Both the position numbers and the translations under genes were made by a program. 64,000 nucleotides of DNA from contig VXTP01000008.1 of assembly GCA_009837395.1 (NCBI GenBank), positions 62,001 to 126,000 on the forward strand, given 5' to 3'. Position 1 is the first letter of the stretch. Each line of letters begins with the position of its first letter. The DNA comes from Gemmatimonadota bacterium. Lineage in GTDB: Bacteria; JAAXHH01. The notes below the pieces were generated by a model. It made no database searches. It was not told where the DNA came from and saw only the letters and a program-made list of their open reading frames with translations. Positions 24,379 through 34,091 of the stretch are shown piece by piece.

Positions 24379-25563
24379 CTACCCCACCCACACCGGGTGA
24401 TCCGCACCCAGGTGTTCGTATCCGTCCGTCAGCATGCGCGCATTGCCGCCGTCGGCATCGACCAGCCAGATACTGCTCGGTGATCCCACCTCGGCGCGGC
24501 AGAAGGCGAACTGCGCACCATCCGGCGACCAGGCGGACCGGAAGTTCCAGACCATGGGTTCGTAGGGAATGAACTCCGATTCCTCTCCCGAAAAAGGATC
24601 GAGCAGGCAGATGGCGGTGCCGCCGCGGGCGTCCTCCGGACAGTAGTCCCGGTTGAAGTGGTCGGTGTCCGGTCGTTGCGCCTGGTACGGCCAGGCCGTC
24701 CGGGAACCCGGCTCCGCGCGGGTGTAGGTGACCCTCTTCCCGTCCGGCGTCCACTGGGCGATGTTGGAACCGCTGCCCCGCGAGTCCGGGTTGCCATAGG
24801 ACGTGGCGAACCACTGGCGCTGTCCCGTCGTGATTTTCCGGTGGAGCGAGCCATCGGGGCCGTCTGGACTCTCCACGTCGGGACGCCCCAGACACAGATC
24901 CGCCAAGTCGTGCCCCGGATCATCGGGATAGTGGCAGTCCTGGTAGATCAGCCACTGCCCGTCCGGCGACCACATGGGACCGAAGTAAAGGTGCCCTTGC
25001 GCCCCAGCGACTTCCAGACGGTTTCCCCCGTCCAGGTCCGATACGAATATGCAGTAGCTGTCCCGGCCTTCCAGCATGGTGGAATGATAAGCGAACCTGC
25101 GGCCGTCCGGGCTGATCTGCACGCAGTAGACGAACCCTTCGTCGGCACCTGTGATCTCCCGCGGATCGGATCCGTCCAGGTCCATGGTCCAGATGCGCTG
25201 TTTACCGTCGATGATCGGGTTCGTCACGAGACGGTCCTCTCCCGGCAGGATATGGGTGCATCCCATGAACGGCGCGGGCCGCTCCTTCAGGGCGATCTCC
25301 TTCAGCAGGCGGGCTTCCTCCAGGTCGTAAATCCAGAGATGGACCCGCACGTTGCCCTCCCAGGCCTTGCCGGGTTCGTAGCTGGACAGGATGATCCTGC
25401 GGCGGTCTTCGAAGACCGGCCCCCAACTCCAGCTGTCCATGCCCGGAACGTCCGGGTTCGGATACCAAACCCGCACGCCTGCCGAACCCCCGGCGTCATC
25501 CAGGTCGATCACACCCAGGCGCCCGTGGGAGTTGAAAAGTATCCGCGATTGCTTGTCTGACAT
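24379..25563 (-). CDS. TolB-like beta-propeller protein
   Basis: A 394-residue protein made of WD/TolB-type blades. Repeated S/TPDG motifs (SPDGRRFAYHS, SPDGQWLIYQD, TPDGKRVTYTR, SPDGAQFAF) occur about every 50-70 residues. No signal peptide is seen, so it is probably cytoplasmic. Such proteins are related to oligogalacturonate-lyase-like propellers and TolB, but no catalytic residues can be assigned. It lies 33 bases after the DUF3187 gene in the same direction, at the end of the oad gene run. Its role is unknown. Confidence 0.75.
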   Translation of the reverse strand: MSDKQSRILFNSHGRLGVIDLDDAGGSAGVRVWYPNPDVPGMDSWSWGPVFEDRRRIILSSYEPGKAWEGNVRVHLWIYDLEEARLLKEIALKERPAPFMGCTHILPGEDRLVTNPIIDGKQRIWTMDLDGSDPREITGADEGFVYCVQISPDGRRFAYHSTMLEGRDSYCIFVSDLDGGNRLEVAGAQGHLYFGPMWSPDGQWLIYQDCHYPDDPGHDLADLCLGRPDVESPDGPDGSLHRKITTGQRQWFATSYGNPDSRGSGSNIAQWTPDGKRVTYTRAEPGSRTAWPYQAQRPDTDHFNRDYCPEDARGGTAICLLDPFSGEESEFIPYEPMVWNFRSAWSPDGAQFAFCRAEVGSPSSIWLVDADGGNARMLTDGYEHLGADHPVWVG

Positions 25564-25596
25564 GATGATTCCCGCTGATTCCCGCTGTGTCGGCTG

Positions 25597-26715
25597 CTAG
25601 GGCGTCCTCCACACGATTCCGACGTGCAGCCCTACATCGGGGGTGTTCTGGTACTGGCTGAGGTTCTCGGTCAGACCGGCATCGAGCGACAGCGACTCGG
25701 ACAGGGCGTACCGCACGCCGGCGGTCGCCTCGATGGCCGTGCGATTCAAGGGGCCCAGCCTGCTGCTCGGAAAGGGACCGATGTTGACCTGCGTCTGGAG
25801 CAGTGCAGCGAGCCGGCCCGTAGTCCGGTATTCGAAAGCCAGCACGAGCGTCGTAATGGACCGCAGGGGGAATCCCTCGCCATTGGTCGGTCTTCCCAGT
25901 CGGCTGTGGGCGAGGTTGGCATGGAAGATCATGTCCCGCTTCGGCCGATCCGGCCGCCAGGTTGCAAAGAACGCCGCCTGGTAATCCCATCCCCCGCTGC
26001 CGGTCAGTGTTTCCAGGCTGCCCGTGGGCAGCTTCAGGGCGCCGGCAATGGCCATGACGACCCGCCCTCCGCCTCGGTTCAACGGCGTCTTCATACGCAC
26101 TACGAGATCTCCCGGCCGGAAATCGGCGGACTCCACGCTTCTGATCCAGAAACGGCGGTCGCGCACGACGAATACGCCGTAGTCGTTCTGGGGAGCCCAC
26201 TCCCTTCCCCCGTTGGACAGGTTGAACGCGCCGTGAAACCCCTCTACCACGCCGTCCAGGAAGCCCCCGCCATGCTTCAGGAAAGGCAGTGTCACACCGA
26301 CCTGCAGCCGGGACGCGATCCGCCAGTCCAAGTCCACCGACAAGCGCAGGGATTCCGTATCTACGAAAAGCCGGTACTCGTCTGGCGGCGCGGCCCGGTA
26401 GTAATCATCGGCGATCAGGGTATCGCCCACGGGAAGGGTGCTCGCGTAGGAATTGGCGTAGTCGAACTGCACCGCCCACTGGATCGACCGTCGCGGTAGG
26501 AGATCCCCGGTCTCGGGACGCAGTCCGAGGAACAACATTCTGACGGGGAACTGGTCGCGCTGCATGAAGGGACCTGTGGCCGGGGACTGGGAAAAGGCGG
26601 GATAGGTGGGGAAGGCGAGCATCAACAAGCCGCAGGCAACGGCCCGGCGTAGCAAACGGCCCGCGTTCACGAAGCGCGTTTTGAGGCGGATGCGGTGTAT
26701 GGGGAATCCGGCCAT
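25597..26715 (-). CDS. DUF3187 family outer-membrane beta-barrel-like protein
   Basis: A 372-residue protein with an N-terminal signal sequence (basic start, then ACGLLMLAFPTYPAFSQ). It is followed by alternating beta-strand-rich sequence ending in a barrel-like C-terminus (GLHVGIVWRTP). DUF3187 members are predicted outer-membrane proteins of unknown function. Start 26715 keeps a long basic n-region; an internal ATG nearer the hydrophobic core is possible. It lies 36 bases downstream of oadA and may share its transcript. Confidence 0.75.
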   Translation of the reverse strand: MAGFPIHRIRLKTRFVNAGRLLRRAVACGLLMLAFPTYPAFSQSPATGPFMQRDQFPVRMLFLGLRPETGDLLPRRSIQWAVQFDYANSYASTLPVGDTLIADDYYRAAPPDEYRLFVDTESLRLSVDLDWRIASRLQVGVTLPFLKHGGGFLDGVVEGFHGAFNLSNGGREWAPQNDYGVFVVRDRRFWIRSVESADFRPGDLVVRMKTPLNRGGGRVVMAIAGALKLPTGSLETLTGSGGWDYQAAFFATWRPDRPKRDMIFHANLAHSRLGRPTNGEGFPLRSITTLVLAFEYRTTGRLAALLQTQVNIGPFPSSRLGPLNRTAIEATAGVRYALSESLSLDAGLTENLSQYQNTPDVGLHVGIVWRTP

Positions 26716-26751
26716 GCGACGCTCCAGCCGTGGAGATCCGGTTAGGGGAAC

Positions 26752-28563
26752 TCAGCCCAGGTAGGCCAGCGTCTGGCCCGCGATCACCTGGACGCCGGGG
26801 TTGATGGAGACATGGGTCACGGTGCCGGCGACATCGGCAGTGACCTCCATCTCCATCTTCATGGCTTCCAGGACCACGATGACGTCCCCTTCCTCGACGG
26901 CCTGTCCGGGCGTGACCGCCACTTTGAGCACTTTCCCGGGGATCGGGGCGATGACCGGCGTGGTCCCGGCGCGTTCCGCCGCTTCCGTCGCGGCTTCGGA
27001 CATATCGGGCTGCAGGTCTACGTCATAGGCCTTGCCGTTCACGATCGCCGTCTTCCCTTCGATCCGCAGCGCATAACTCCGGCCGTTGACGGTCACCTGG
27101 TATCCGCGGGGGCCGTTCGTCGTGGCCATCGCATCCTCCTCCAGCACCTCCTGGTCGGCCGGGGACTTCTTGCGGACGCCGATGAACCCTTCGCCCTTGA
27201 GGAAGGCCAGCCCCCGCTCGCCACATGCCGCGACGATGAAGATGTTCTCGTCCGTATCCTCTATCCCGGCTTCTTTCAGCACGCTGCGCGCTGCCTCGAC
27301 CCCCTTCTTCGGATCGTTGTCGTTGAGTTCCAGCACCGGCCGCCGGTTGGGCGGCAGGCCGAGCTGCTCCGAAGCGATGTTCACGACCACCGGGTCCGGA
27401 GGCACGGGCGTCCGGCCAAAATAGCCCAGCACCATCCGGCCGTAGTCCTCCGCGATCTTCTTCCAGGGCCCCATCATCACGTTGTTGAAAGCCTGCTGGA
27501 AGTAGAACTGGGAAACGGGCGTGACGGACGTGCCGTACCCGCCCTTCTCCACGACCTCGCTCATGGCCTTGATGATGGCGGGATAGCGGTCCATGATCCC
27601 GTTATCCCGGAGCATCTGCGTGTTGGCGGTCAGGGCGCCGCCCGGCATGGGGCTCCAGGGAAGCAGGGGTTCGACGGCCACGGCCTCGGGCGGCAGGAAA
27701 TAGTCCTCCATGCATTCCTTAAGGATCTCCGCCGCTTCGCGCACACCGTCCGGGTCGATGTCCAGGTCGTAGTCCGTCCCGCGGAGCGCGTGCCACATGA
27801 CGAGGATGTCGGGCTGGGACGTACCGCCCGACACGGGCGCGAAGGCCAGGTCGATGGCGTCGGCGCCGGCTTCGAGCGCCGCCTGGTACGCCGCGACGGA
27901 GATGCCGGCCGTGTCGTGGGTGTGGTAGTGGATCCAGGTCCCCTCGGGCAGCAGCTTCCGGGCGGCCTTGACAGATTCAAATACCTTGGAGGGCACGGCC
28001 GTGCCCGACGCGTCCTTGAAACACACCGAGTCGAAGGGGATGTCCGCGTCGAGGATCTTCCTGAACGTCTCCGTGTAGAACGCCGCGTCGTGGGCGCCCG
28101 CGCAGCCCGGGGGCAGTTCCATGACGGTGACGCACACCTGGTGCTTCAGACCGGCCTCCGTGATGCACCGGCCGCTGTGCACGAGGTTCTCCACGTCGTT
28201 CAGGGCGTCGAAGTTCCGGATGGTCGTCATGCCGTGCTTTTTGAACAACTCGGCGTGCAACCGGATGATGTCGCTGGGCTGCGAATCCAGTCCGACCACG
28301 TTCACGCCCCGGGACAGGGTCTGCAGGTTGGCGTCCGGGCCCACCGCCTCGCGGATGGCGTCCATCCGCTCGAAGGCGTCCTCGTTGCAGTAGAAATAAG
28401 GAGACTGGAACAGGGCCCCGCCTCCGGCCTCGAAATAGTCGATCCCCGCATCCCGCGCCGCTTCCACGGCGGGCATGAAGTCGCGGGTAAAGACGCGCGC
28501 GCCGTAAACGGACTGGAATCCGTCGCGGAATGTGGTGCACATGAAATGGACTTTTTTCTTCAC
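26752..28563 (-). CDS. oadA: Sodium-pumping decarboxylase alpha subunit / carboxyltransferase with biotinyl domain (OadA-like)
   Basis: A 603-residue protein. Residues ~1-290 are an HMGL-like TIM barrel with metal-binding HYHTHDTAG and the lysine motif FKDASG. A conserved carboxylase domain follows (~295-450). Residues ~525-603 are a biotinyl domain with EAMKMEMEV, where the second Lys-flanked position is biotinylated. It decarboxylates a 2-oxo acid such as oxaloacetate and passes CO2 to biotin. The usual RDAHQS entry motif reads FRDGFQS, so substrate preference may differ. oadB and oadG lie directly upstream, completing the membrane complex. Confidence 0.88.
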   Translation of the reverse strand: MKKKVHFMCTTFRDGFQSVYGARVFTRDFMPAVEAARDAGIDYFEAGGGALFQSPYFYCNEDAFERMDAIREAVGPDANLQTLSRGVNVVGLDSQPSDIIRLHAELFKKHGMTTIRNFDALNDVENLVHSGRCITEAGLKHQVCVTVMELPPGCAGAHDAAFYTETFRKILDADIPFDSVCFKDASGTAVPSKVFESVKAARKLLPEGTWIHYHTHDTAGISVAAYQAALEAGADAIDLAFAPVSGGTSQPDILVMWHALRGTDYDLDIDPDGVREAAEILKECMEDYFLPPEAVAVEPLLPWSPMPGGALTANTQMLRDNGIMDRYPAIIKAMSEVVEKGGYGTSVTPVSQFYFQQAFNNVMMGPWKKIAEDYGRMVLGYFGRTPVPPDPVVVNIASEQLGLPPNRRPVLELNDNDPKKGVEAARSVLKEAGIEDTDENIFIVAACGERGLAFLKGEGFIGVRKKSPADQEVLEEDAMATTNGPRGYQVTVNGRSYALRIEGKTAIVNGKAYDVDLQPDMSEAATEAAERAGTTPVIAPIPGKVLKVAVTPGQAVEEGDVIVVLEAMKMEMEVTADVAGTVTHVSINPGVQVIAGQTLAYLG

Positions 28564-28604
28564 GTTGGTTCCCTCGTTTTAAGGGTTCGATGTATTCACA
28601 GCAC

Positions 28605-29735
28605 TTACCCGCCCACCAGGACGGACCAGAGTATGCCCGCGGCGATGGCGGAGCCGAGGACGCCCGCCACGTTGGGCGCCATGGCGTGAAACAACAGGAA
28701 ATTCCGCGGGTCTTCGCGATGGGCTTCCACCTGGGCCACCCGCGCCGCCATGGGCACGGCGGAGACGCCCGCCGCACCGATCAGCGGGTTGATCTTGTCT
28801 TTGACGAAAAGGTTCAGGAACTTGGCGAAAAGCACGCCCCCGGTCGTCGCGATGCAGAAGGAGACCACGCCCAGGGTGAAAATGAAGAGCGATTCCAGCG
28901 TAAGGAACGCCGAAGCCTGCGTACTGGCGCCGACCGAGAACCCCAGGAGGATGGTGACGATGTCGATCATCGAGGTCCGCGCCGTATTGGCCAGCCGTTC
29001 GGTGACGCCGCATTCCTTGAGCAGGTTGCCGAAGAAGAGCATGCCCACGAGCACGATCGAATCCGGCGCGATCATGGCGGCGATGATGAAGGCGACGATG
29101 GGGAAGATGATCTTCTCCCGCTGCGAGACCGCCCGGGGCGGCGCCATGCGGATCAGCCGTTCCTGCCGCGTGGTGAAGAGCCGCATGATGGGCGGCTGGA
29201 TGATGGGAACCAGGGCCATGTAGGAATAGGACGCGATGGCGATCATGGCAAGCAGGTGAGGCGCCAGTTTCGATGACAGGAAAATGGCCGTGGGACCGTC
29301 CGCGCCGCCGATGATGGCGATGGCGCCCGACTCGGCGGGCGTAAATCCGATGGCCATGGCGCCGAGGAGGGTCAGGAAGATGCCGATCTGCGCGGCGGCG
29401 CCCAGGAGGACGAGCCGCGGGTTGGACAGCATGGCCGAGAAATCGGTCATGGCCCCGATACCCAGGAAGATCAGGGGCGGAAAGACGCCTTCCCTGACGC
29501 CGAAGTAGATGTAGTAGAGGACGCTGCCCTCATCGTAGACCCCATGGCCGCCGCCGCCCATCATGGGGATGTTGCCCAGCATGATCCCGAAACCGATGGG
29601 TACCAGGAGCAGCGGTTCGTAACGGCGGACGATCGCCAGGATTATCATGACCATGCCGATCAGGATCATCACGGCATGTCCCCACGTCGCCGCGGCCAGA
29701 CCGGAAGCCGACAGAAATTCGTACAGTATGGTCAT
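28605..29735 (-). CDS. oadB: Sodium-ion-translocating decarboxylase beta subunit
   Basis: A 376-residue inner-membrane protein with about ten helices. It decarboxylates carboxybiotin and exports Na+. The diagnostic GGADGPTAIF motif (Na+-binding Asp), NPRLVLLGAAAQ, and PIIQPPIM are present. It sits between oadG (22-base gap) and oadA (41-base gap) in a G-B-A order. Use of a Na+ pump fits a marine habitat. Confidence 0.93.
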   Translation of the reverse strand: MTILYEFLSASGLAAATWGHAVMILIGMVMIILAIVRRYEPLLLVPIGFGIMLGNIPMMGGGGHGVYDEGSVLYYIYFGVREGVFPPLIFLGIGAMTDFSAMLSNPRLVLLGAAAQIGIFLTLLGAMAIGFTPAESGAIAIIGGADGPTAIFLSSKLAPHLLAMIAIASYSYMALVPIIQPPIMRLFTTRQERLIRMAPPRAVSQREKIIFPIVAFIIAAMIAPDSIVLVGMLFFGNLLKECGVTERLANTARTSMIDIVTILLGFSVGASTQASAFLTLESLFIFTLGVVSFCIATTGGVLFAKFLNLFVKDKINPLIGAAGVSAVPMAARVAQVEAHREDPRNFLLFHAMAPNVAGVLGSAIAAGILWSVLVGG

Positions 29736-29757
29736 TTAGTCCGTCCGCATGGCCTGC

Positions 29758-30021
29758 TTACCGGTGGTTGTTCTTCTCGTTGAGCGCGAAGCCGATGGCC
29801 GCGGCCACGGCTTCGTCGTCCTGCGGGGAATCCGTACCGGTGGGGTTGTGCGGATGTTCAGGGAGCATGCCCCCCAGCGCCGCCACGACCCTGGGTAGCA
29901 TGGCAATACAGAAGCTGATGGCGGCGAGGGCCAGGAACACGATGAACATGCCCGTGAAGGCGACTTCGAGACCCTGGCCTTCCAGGATTCGTTGCCATCC
30001 GGTGTACAGGGGATTGGACAT
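29758..30021 (-). CDS. oadG: Sodium-pumping decarboxylase gamma subunit
   Basis: An 87-residue protein with one strong membrane helix (FTGMFIVFLALAAISFCIAM) and a hydrophilic C-terminal tail, as in OadG/MmdC subunits that hold the alpha and beta subunits together. The start ATG at 30021 is chosen because it follows AAAGGG and begins just before the helix. The open frame runs 966 bases further upstream, but that part is a shadow of the plus-strand amidohydrolase. It is the first gene of oadG-oadB-oadA. Confidence 0.85.
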   Translation of the reverse strand: MSNPLYTGWQRILEGQGLEVAFTGMFIVFLALAAISFCIAMLPRVVAALGGMLPEHPHNPTGTDSPQDDEAVAAAIGFALNEKNNHR

Positions 30022-30192
30022 TAGCCCTTTGACAGAATCCACGGTGACGTTAGATATTACCGATGGTTCAAGTAAAAGACGGGGCACGCTGCGGGCAAGG
30101 GATTTATACCGGATCGAGCGGGGCAGGGAAAGCACCCGTCCGGGGCTCCGGCTGGCGACCGGCAGCCGGCGATCGGCACGCGGGATACCTTC

Positions 30193-31500
30193 ATGAAGGC
30201 AGACATGAGAAACGGCACGTACGTACTGGCGCCGGACCGCATATGGGACGGCGTTGCCGATGAGACGCGAAGCGGTGTGGCCGTCGTGGTGAAGGAGGGC
30301 TTGATCGACGCGGTCCTGCCCGTCTCCGAAATCCCCGCCGGCATGGAGACCGCGGCCCTGCCGGACTGCACGCTCCTGCCGGGACTGATGGACGCCCATG
30401 TCCACTACAGTACCGTCATGGGACCGGCTTTCCTGGCCGCCGGGGTGACCACGATCCGCGACGTGGGCAACGACCTGGCATGGATCCTGGGGGAACGCGA
30501 GCGCCACGCGAAGGACCTCTCCGCCGGTCCCGCCATCCTGTGCTGCGGCCACCTGCTCGACGGGCCCAGGGTCTACTGGCCCCAACTGGGACGGGCCCAC
30601 GGCACCCCTGGCGAGATCGCCGATTCGGTCCGGCGGCACGTGGACGCCGGGGTAGACCAGATCAAGCTGTACGCGGGCGTGGAACCCCCGCTGCTGAAGG
30701 CGGCGGTCGACGCCGCCCACGCGTCGGGCAAATTCGTGGTGGCCCATCTGCAGGCGACCACCGCGGAAGATGCCGCGCGGCTCGGACTGGATGAGTTCGA
30801 GCACCTGGCCGGGTGCGGCGTGGCCTGGCGCGCGGCTTCCGAGGCGGAGGACGATCTCGTGATCGACCTCCTCCTGGAACGGGACGTGATCATCGACCCG
30901 ACCCTGGTGGTCTGGGACCGGCTCGGGCGCGTCCTGGACCGGCCCTTCCACCACGACGTCCGGAGGGCCTGGGTTCACCCTCGCCACCTGGATATATGGC
31001 AGCGGTATCTAGGCCGTTTCGGTCCGCCGGAATACCGGTTGAGATACCAGGGCGCCATGTCGCACCTGAAGCGGTTCCTGCGCCGGGCCCATCAGCGGGG
31101 GGTGACCGTCGCACTGGGCACGGACACGCCCTTCCCCCACCTCGTGCCCGGGATGAGCGTGCATGACGAACTCGTCATGTACACGGACGCCGGCATCCCG
31201 GCCGTGGACGCGCTGCGATCGGCCACATCGATCAACGCCCGGGTCCTGGGCATCGACGGCCGGACCGGTTCGATCCGGCCGGGTCTGCGGGCAGACCTGG
31301 TGGCGGTGCGGGGGAACCCCCTCGAACAAATCGAGGATATCGAAAACGTACAATGCACCGTGCGCGAAGGTAGGCGGTTCGAGCCGCCCGACCTGATGCG
31401 GGTCTTCAAGGCGACCTTCGACCGGGAGCCCGACGGCGCGGTCACCCGGGATCTGCTGGATTACGTCGACGGCAAACATGTGAATCGGCCGGCCTCATGA
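30193..31500 (+). CDS. Amidohydrolase family protein (metal-dependent hydrolase)
   Basis: A 435-residue protein of the TIM-barrel amidohydrolase superfamily. MDAHVHYS near residue 75 gives the HxH metal pair, a second-shell region has KFVVAHLQ, and GTDTPFPH near 315 gives the metal-binding Asp. The C-terminal beta-sandwich has GLRADLVAVRGNPLEQIEDI. The substrate is unknown; close types include imidazolonepropionase-like hydrolases and prolidases. Its stop overlaps the next small gene by 4 bases. It starts divergently from oadG. Confidence 0.87.
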   Translation: MKADMRNGTYVLAPDRIWDGVADETRSGVAVVVKEGLIDAVLPVSEIPAGMETAALPDCTLLPGLMDAHVHYSTVMGPAFLAAGVTTIRDVGNDLAWILGERERHAKDLSAGPAILCCGHLLDGPRVYWPQLGRAHGTPGEIADSVRRHVDAGVDQIKLYAGVEPPLLKAAVDAAHASGKFVVAHLQATTAEDAARLGLDEFEHLAGCGVAWRAASEAEDDLVIDLLLERDVIIDPTLVVWDRLGRVLDRPFHHDVRRAWVHPRHLDIWQRYLGRFGPPEYRLRYQGAMSHLKRFLRRAHQRGVTVALGTDTPFPHLVPGMSVHDELVMYTDAGIPAVDALRSATSINARVLGIDGRTGSIRPGLRADLVAVRGNPLEQIEDIENVQCTVREGRRFEPPDLMRVFKATFDREPDGAVTRDLLDYVDGKHVNRPAS

Positions 31501-31700
31501 AACCCATGATCAAGAGTCTTCTTTTCTGCCTCATTGTATCCGCCGCCACCGCGGCCATTCCCGCGGCCGGCCTAAGCACGCTGCTGGCGATGACCGGGAT
31601 CATCGAGGACGACCGGGCACTGATCTGGATTTTCCTGGCTCTCGCCCTACCCATTTTCGTTATTGCCTATGTGCGCGTTACGAAAAGACCGCGCGGATGA
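31497..31700 (+). CDS. Small two-helix membrane protein of unknown function
   Basis: 67 residues with two hydrophobic stretches (SLLFCLIVSAATAAIPAAG and ALIWIFLALALPIFVIAYV) and a basic C-terminus. It overlaps the stop of the amidohydrolase gene by 4 bases (ATGA), which supports translation. No family is recognised. Translational coupling implies expression with the amidohydrolase. Confidence 0.6.
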   Translation: MKPMIKSLLFCLIVSAATAAIPAAGLSTLLAMTGIIEDDRALIWIFLALALPIFVIAYVRVTKRPRG

Positions 31701-31791
31701 GCCGAAGCAAACAAGACCGGGCGCAGACGAACGTGCGCCCCGGCCGGAACAAACTTGCTGTACGGCCCCACACTCCATGGAGGACGGCTAC

Positions 31792-32331
31792 ATGACACAA
31801 GAGACGCAGACGGCGACACTTGGCGGTGGTTGCTTCTGGTGCCTGGAAGCGATCTACCAGCAGGTCAGGGGCGTGACGGGCGTGGTGTCGGGCTATGCCG
31901 GCGGCAGCGTCGACAACCCGGATTACAAGTCCGTATGCACCGGCGCCACGGGCCATGCCGAGGTCGTACGGATCACCTTCGATCCGTCCGTGATCAGCTA
32001 CGCGGACCTCCTGCACATCTTCTGGCGCATACACGACCCCACTACGCTCAACCGCCAGGGCGGGGACGTCGGGACGCAGTACCGTTCGATCATACTCTAC
32101 AACGACGAAGAACAGCAGCGCGCAGCAGAGTATTCGAGGACGGAAGCCGATGCGTCGGACCTGTGGAGCGCGGCGATCGTCACTGAGATCGAGCCTCTCG
32201 AGGTTTTTTACGAGGCCGAAGCGTACCATCACGACTATTATCTCAACAATCCACGGCAACCCTACTGTTTCATGGTCATCGACCCGAAGGTGGACAAGTT
32301 CAGAAAGTCCTTCCAACACATGCTTTCGTGA
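31792..32331 (+). CDS. msrA: Peptide-methionine (S)-S-oxide reductase MsrA
   Basis: A 179-residue methionine sulfoxide reductase with the catalytic GGGCFWCLE motif near residue 14. GYAGG and GHAEVVRITFDP follow, then the HDPTTLNRQGGDVGTQYRS stretch. It repairs oxidised methionine using Cys chemistry recycled by thioredoxin. ATG at 31792 is preferred because GGAGG lies 8 bases upstream; the longer open frame from 31663 overlaps the previous gene and has no family similarity. Confidence 0.95.
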   Translation: MTQETQTATLGGGCFWCLEAIYQQVRGVTGVVSGYAGGSVDNPDYKSVCTGATGHAEVVRITFDPSVISYADLLHIFWRIHDPTTLNRQGGDVGTQYRSIILYNDEEQQRAAEYSRTEADASDLWSAAIVTEIEPLEVFYEAEAYHHDYYLNNPRQPYCFMVIDPKVDKFRKSFQHMLS

Positions 32332-32348
32332 TCAAGGAGCGCAATTCC

Positions 32349-33818
32349 GTGCGCGTGGGCATCCTCTCGCTGATCCACGAATCCAATACGTTCAGTCACA
32401 CCCCGACGACCCTCGACCTGTTCCGGCGGGACGGGATCCTGAGGGGCGAAGCCGTCGCCGATCATTTCAGGGGCGGATTCCACGAGATCAGCGGCTTCCT
32501 GGAGGGACTGGACGACGCCGGCATCGACGCCGTACCGCTGTTTTACGCGTCCACCCCGCCGTCGGGCCGGATCGCGAAAGACACCTGCGACGCGCTGATG
32601 GAGATGATGTTCGAGCAGCTCGCGGGCGCGGGGCCGCTCGACGGCCTGCTGGTCGCTCCACACGGCGCCAATGCCGGCGAGGGGGCGGATTACCACGACC
32701 TGGACGGGTGCTGGCTGACCCGGCTGCGCAGAGAGGTCGGACCGGACCTTCCGGTAATTTGCACCATCGATCCCCACGCCAATCTCTCCCATCGCATGGT
32801 CGAGGCCTGCGACGCCACCATCGCCTACCGCACCAATCCGCACCTGGACCAGAAGCAGCGGGGCCTGGAGGCCGCGGCGCTCATGGCCCGGACTCTGCGC
32901 GGAGAAATCCGGCCCGTCCAGGCGGCGGCCTTCCCGCCGGTGGCCATCGGCATCGAGCGCCAGGACACGTCCTCGCCGCCCTGCCGGCCCCTTTACGAAA
33001 AAGCGGACGCGTGGCTGGAGCAAACCGGCGTCCTGTCGAACAGCATCGTCCTCGGGTTTCCCTACGCGGACGTGCCGGAGATGGGTTCGTCCTTCATTGC
33101 CGTGACCGACGGCGACGCCGGGCTGGCCCGGCGCATCGCGGATGATCTCGCCGGTTACCTGGTGGCGCACCGGGACGAGTTCGTCGGCGAATTCATTTCC
33201 ATCCCCGAATCCGTCGATGCGGCCCTGGGCGGCGAGGGGCCCGTGTGCCTGCTCGACATGGGCGACAACGTGGGCGGCGGTTCGGCCGCGGACGGCACGC
33301 TCATCGCCCACGAGGTCTTGAGGCGCGGGGAGGTGAAGACCTTCCTCTGCCTGTACGACCCCGGGTCTGTCGAACGGGCCGTTGCCGCGGGCGTGGGCGC
33401 GAGGCTCACCCTGGACATGGGCGGCAAGACGGACGACCGGCACGGACTGCCCATCCGGACCGAAGTGCGGGTGCAGGGGATCCACGAGGGACGCTTCACC
33501 GAATCGGCCGTTCGCCACGGCGGCAAGACATCGTTCAATATGGGACAGACCGCCGTCGTGACCACGGACAGCGGGCTCACGGTGAGCCTGACGTCGCTGC
33601 GGACGGTGCCGGTCAGCCTGGGCATGATGACCAGCATCGGCCTGGACCCGGCCGACTTCCACGTGCTCATCGCCAAGGGTGTCCACGCGCCCACGGCCGC
33701 CTACGCGCCCGTGAGCAAGCGGCTGATCCGGGTGGACACGCCCGGCGCCACGACCGCGGACATGCGACGCTTCGACTTCCGGTACCGGCGTCGTCCGCTC
33801 TATCCGTTCGAGGAATGA
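32349..33818 (+). CDS. M81 family metallopeptidase (MlrC-like)
   Basis: A 489-residue protein of the MlrC / DUF1485 family. Metal-site motifs: LIHESNTFS near the N-terminus, APHGANAGE, and TIDPHANLS. MlrC itself degrades linearised microcystin products, but most members act on unknown peptides or amides. GTG at 32349 is chosen because AAGGAG lies 9 bases upstream; a GTG at 32328 overlapping the msrA stop is also possible. It is closely spaced after msrA in the same direction. Confidence 0.87.
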   Translation: MRVGILSLIHESNTFSHTPTTLDLFRRDGILRGEAVADHFRGGFHEISGFLEGLDDAGIDAVPLFYASTPPSGRIAKDTCDALMEMMFEQLAGAGPLDGLLVAPHGANAGEGADYHDLDGCWLTRLRREVGPDLPVICTIDPHANLSHRMVEACDATIAYRTNPHLDQKQRGLEAAALMARTLRGEIRPVQAAAFPPVAIGIERQDTSSPPCRPLYEKADAWLEQTGVLSNSIVLGFPYADVPEMGSSFIAVTDGDAGLARRIADDLAGYLVAHRDEFVGEFISIPESVDAALGGEGPVCLLDMGDNVGGGSAADGTLIAHEVLRRGEVKTFLCLYDPGSVERAVAAGVGARLTLDMGGKTDDRHGLPIRTEVRVQGIHEGRFTESAVRHGGKTSFNMGQTAVVTTDSGLTVSLTSLRTVPVSLGMMTSIGLDPADFHVLIAKGVHAPTAAYAPVSKRLIRVDTPGATTADMRRFDFRYRRRPLYPFEE

Positions 33819-33922
33819 TCGTGCGAGGCGGAGTACGCGTGCAGGAACCGGCCTTTCACGGGGCCGTCGCGAGTCGGCACTCGCGCGACCGTCGAGGCGG
33901 CTCGTGAGGCGGTCCGTATGCC

Positions 33923-33951
33923 TTGACAGCGGATGTCCCCGTGTTTATGGT
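33923..33951 (+). promoter_or_regulatory. Sigma70-like promoter for the dioxygenase at 34092
   Basis: TTGACA (33923-33928) and TATGGT (33946-33951) have a 17-base spacer. This gives a leader of about 130 bases before the GTG at 34092. The leader shows no structure I recognise; a second TTGACA near 34061 has no matching -10. Confidence 0.55.
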
Positions 33952-34091
33952 CTGGTCGAAATCCGCGGGGCGAACCCGAAGCGGCCGGCGTGCGACCGAC
34001 ACGCGGCCGGTGCACGGCCAGCCCGGCAGGACCACCGATTCCTGAATCAGTGAGCGACGTACTTTGACAGCGACGAACAAGGAGACACCAG

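Noticed and set aside
30022-30987. N-terminal extension of the oadG frame
   Set aside because: The sequence is the antisense of the amidohydrolase gene; the gamma subunit family is about 80-100 residues and starts just before its single helix.
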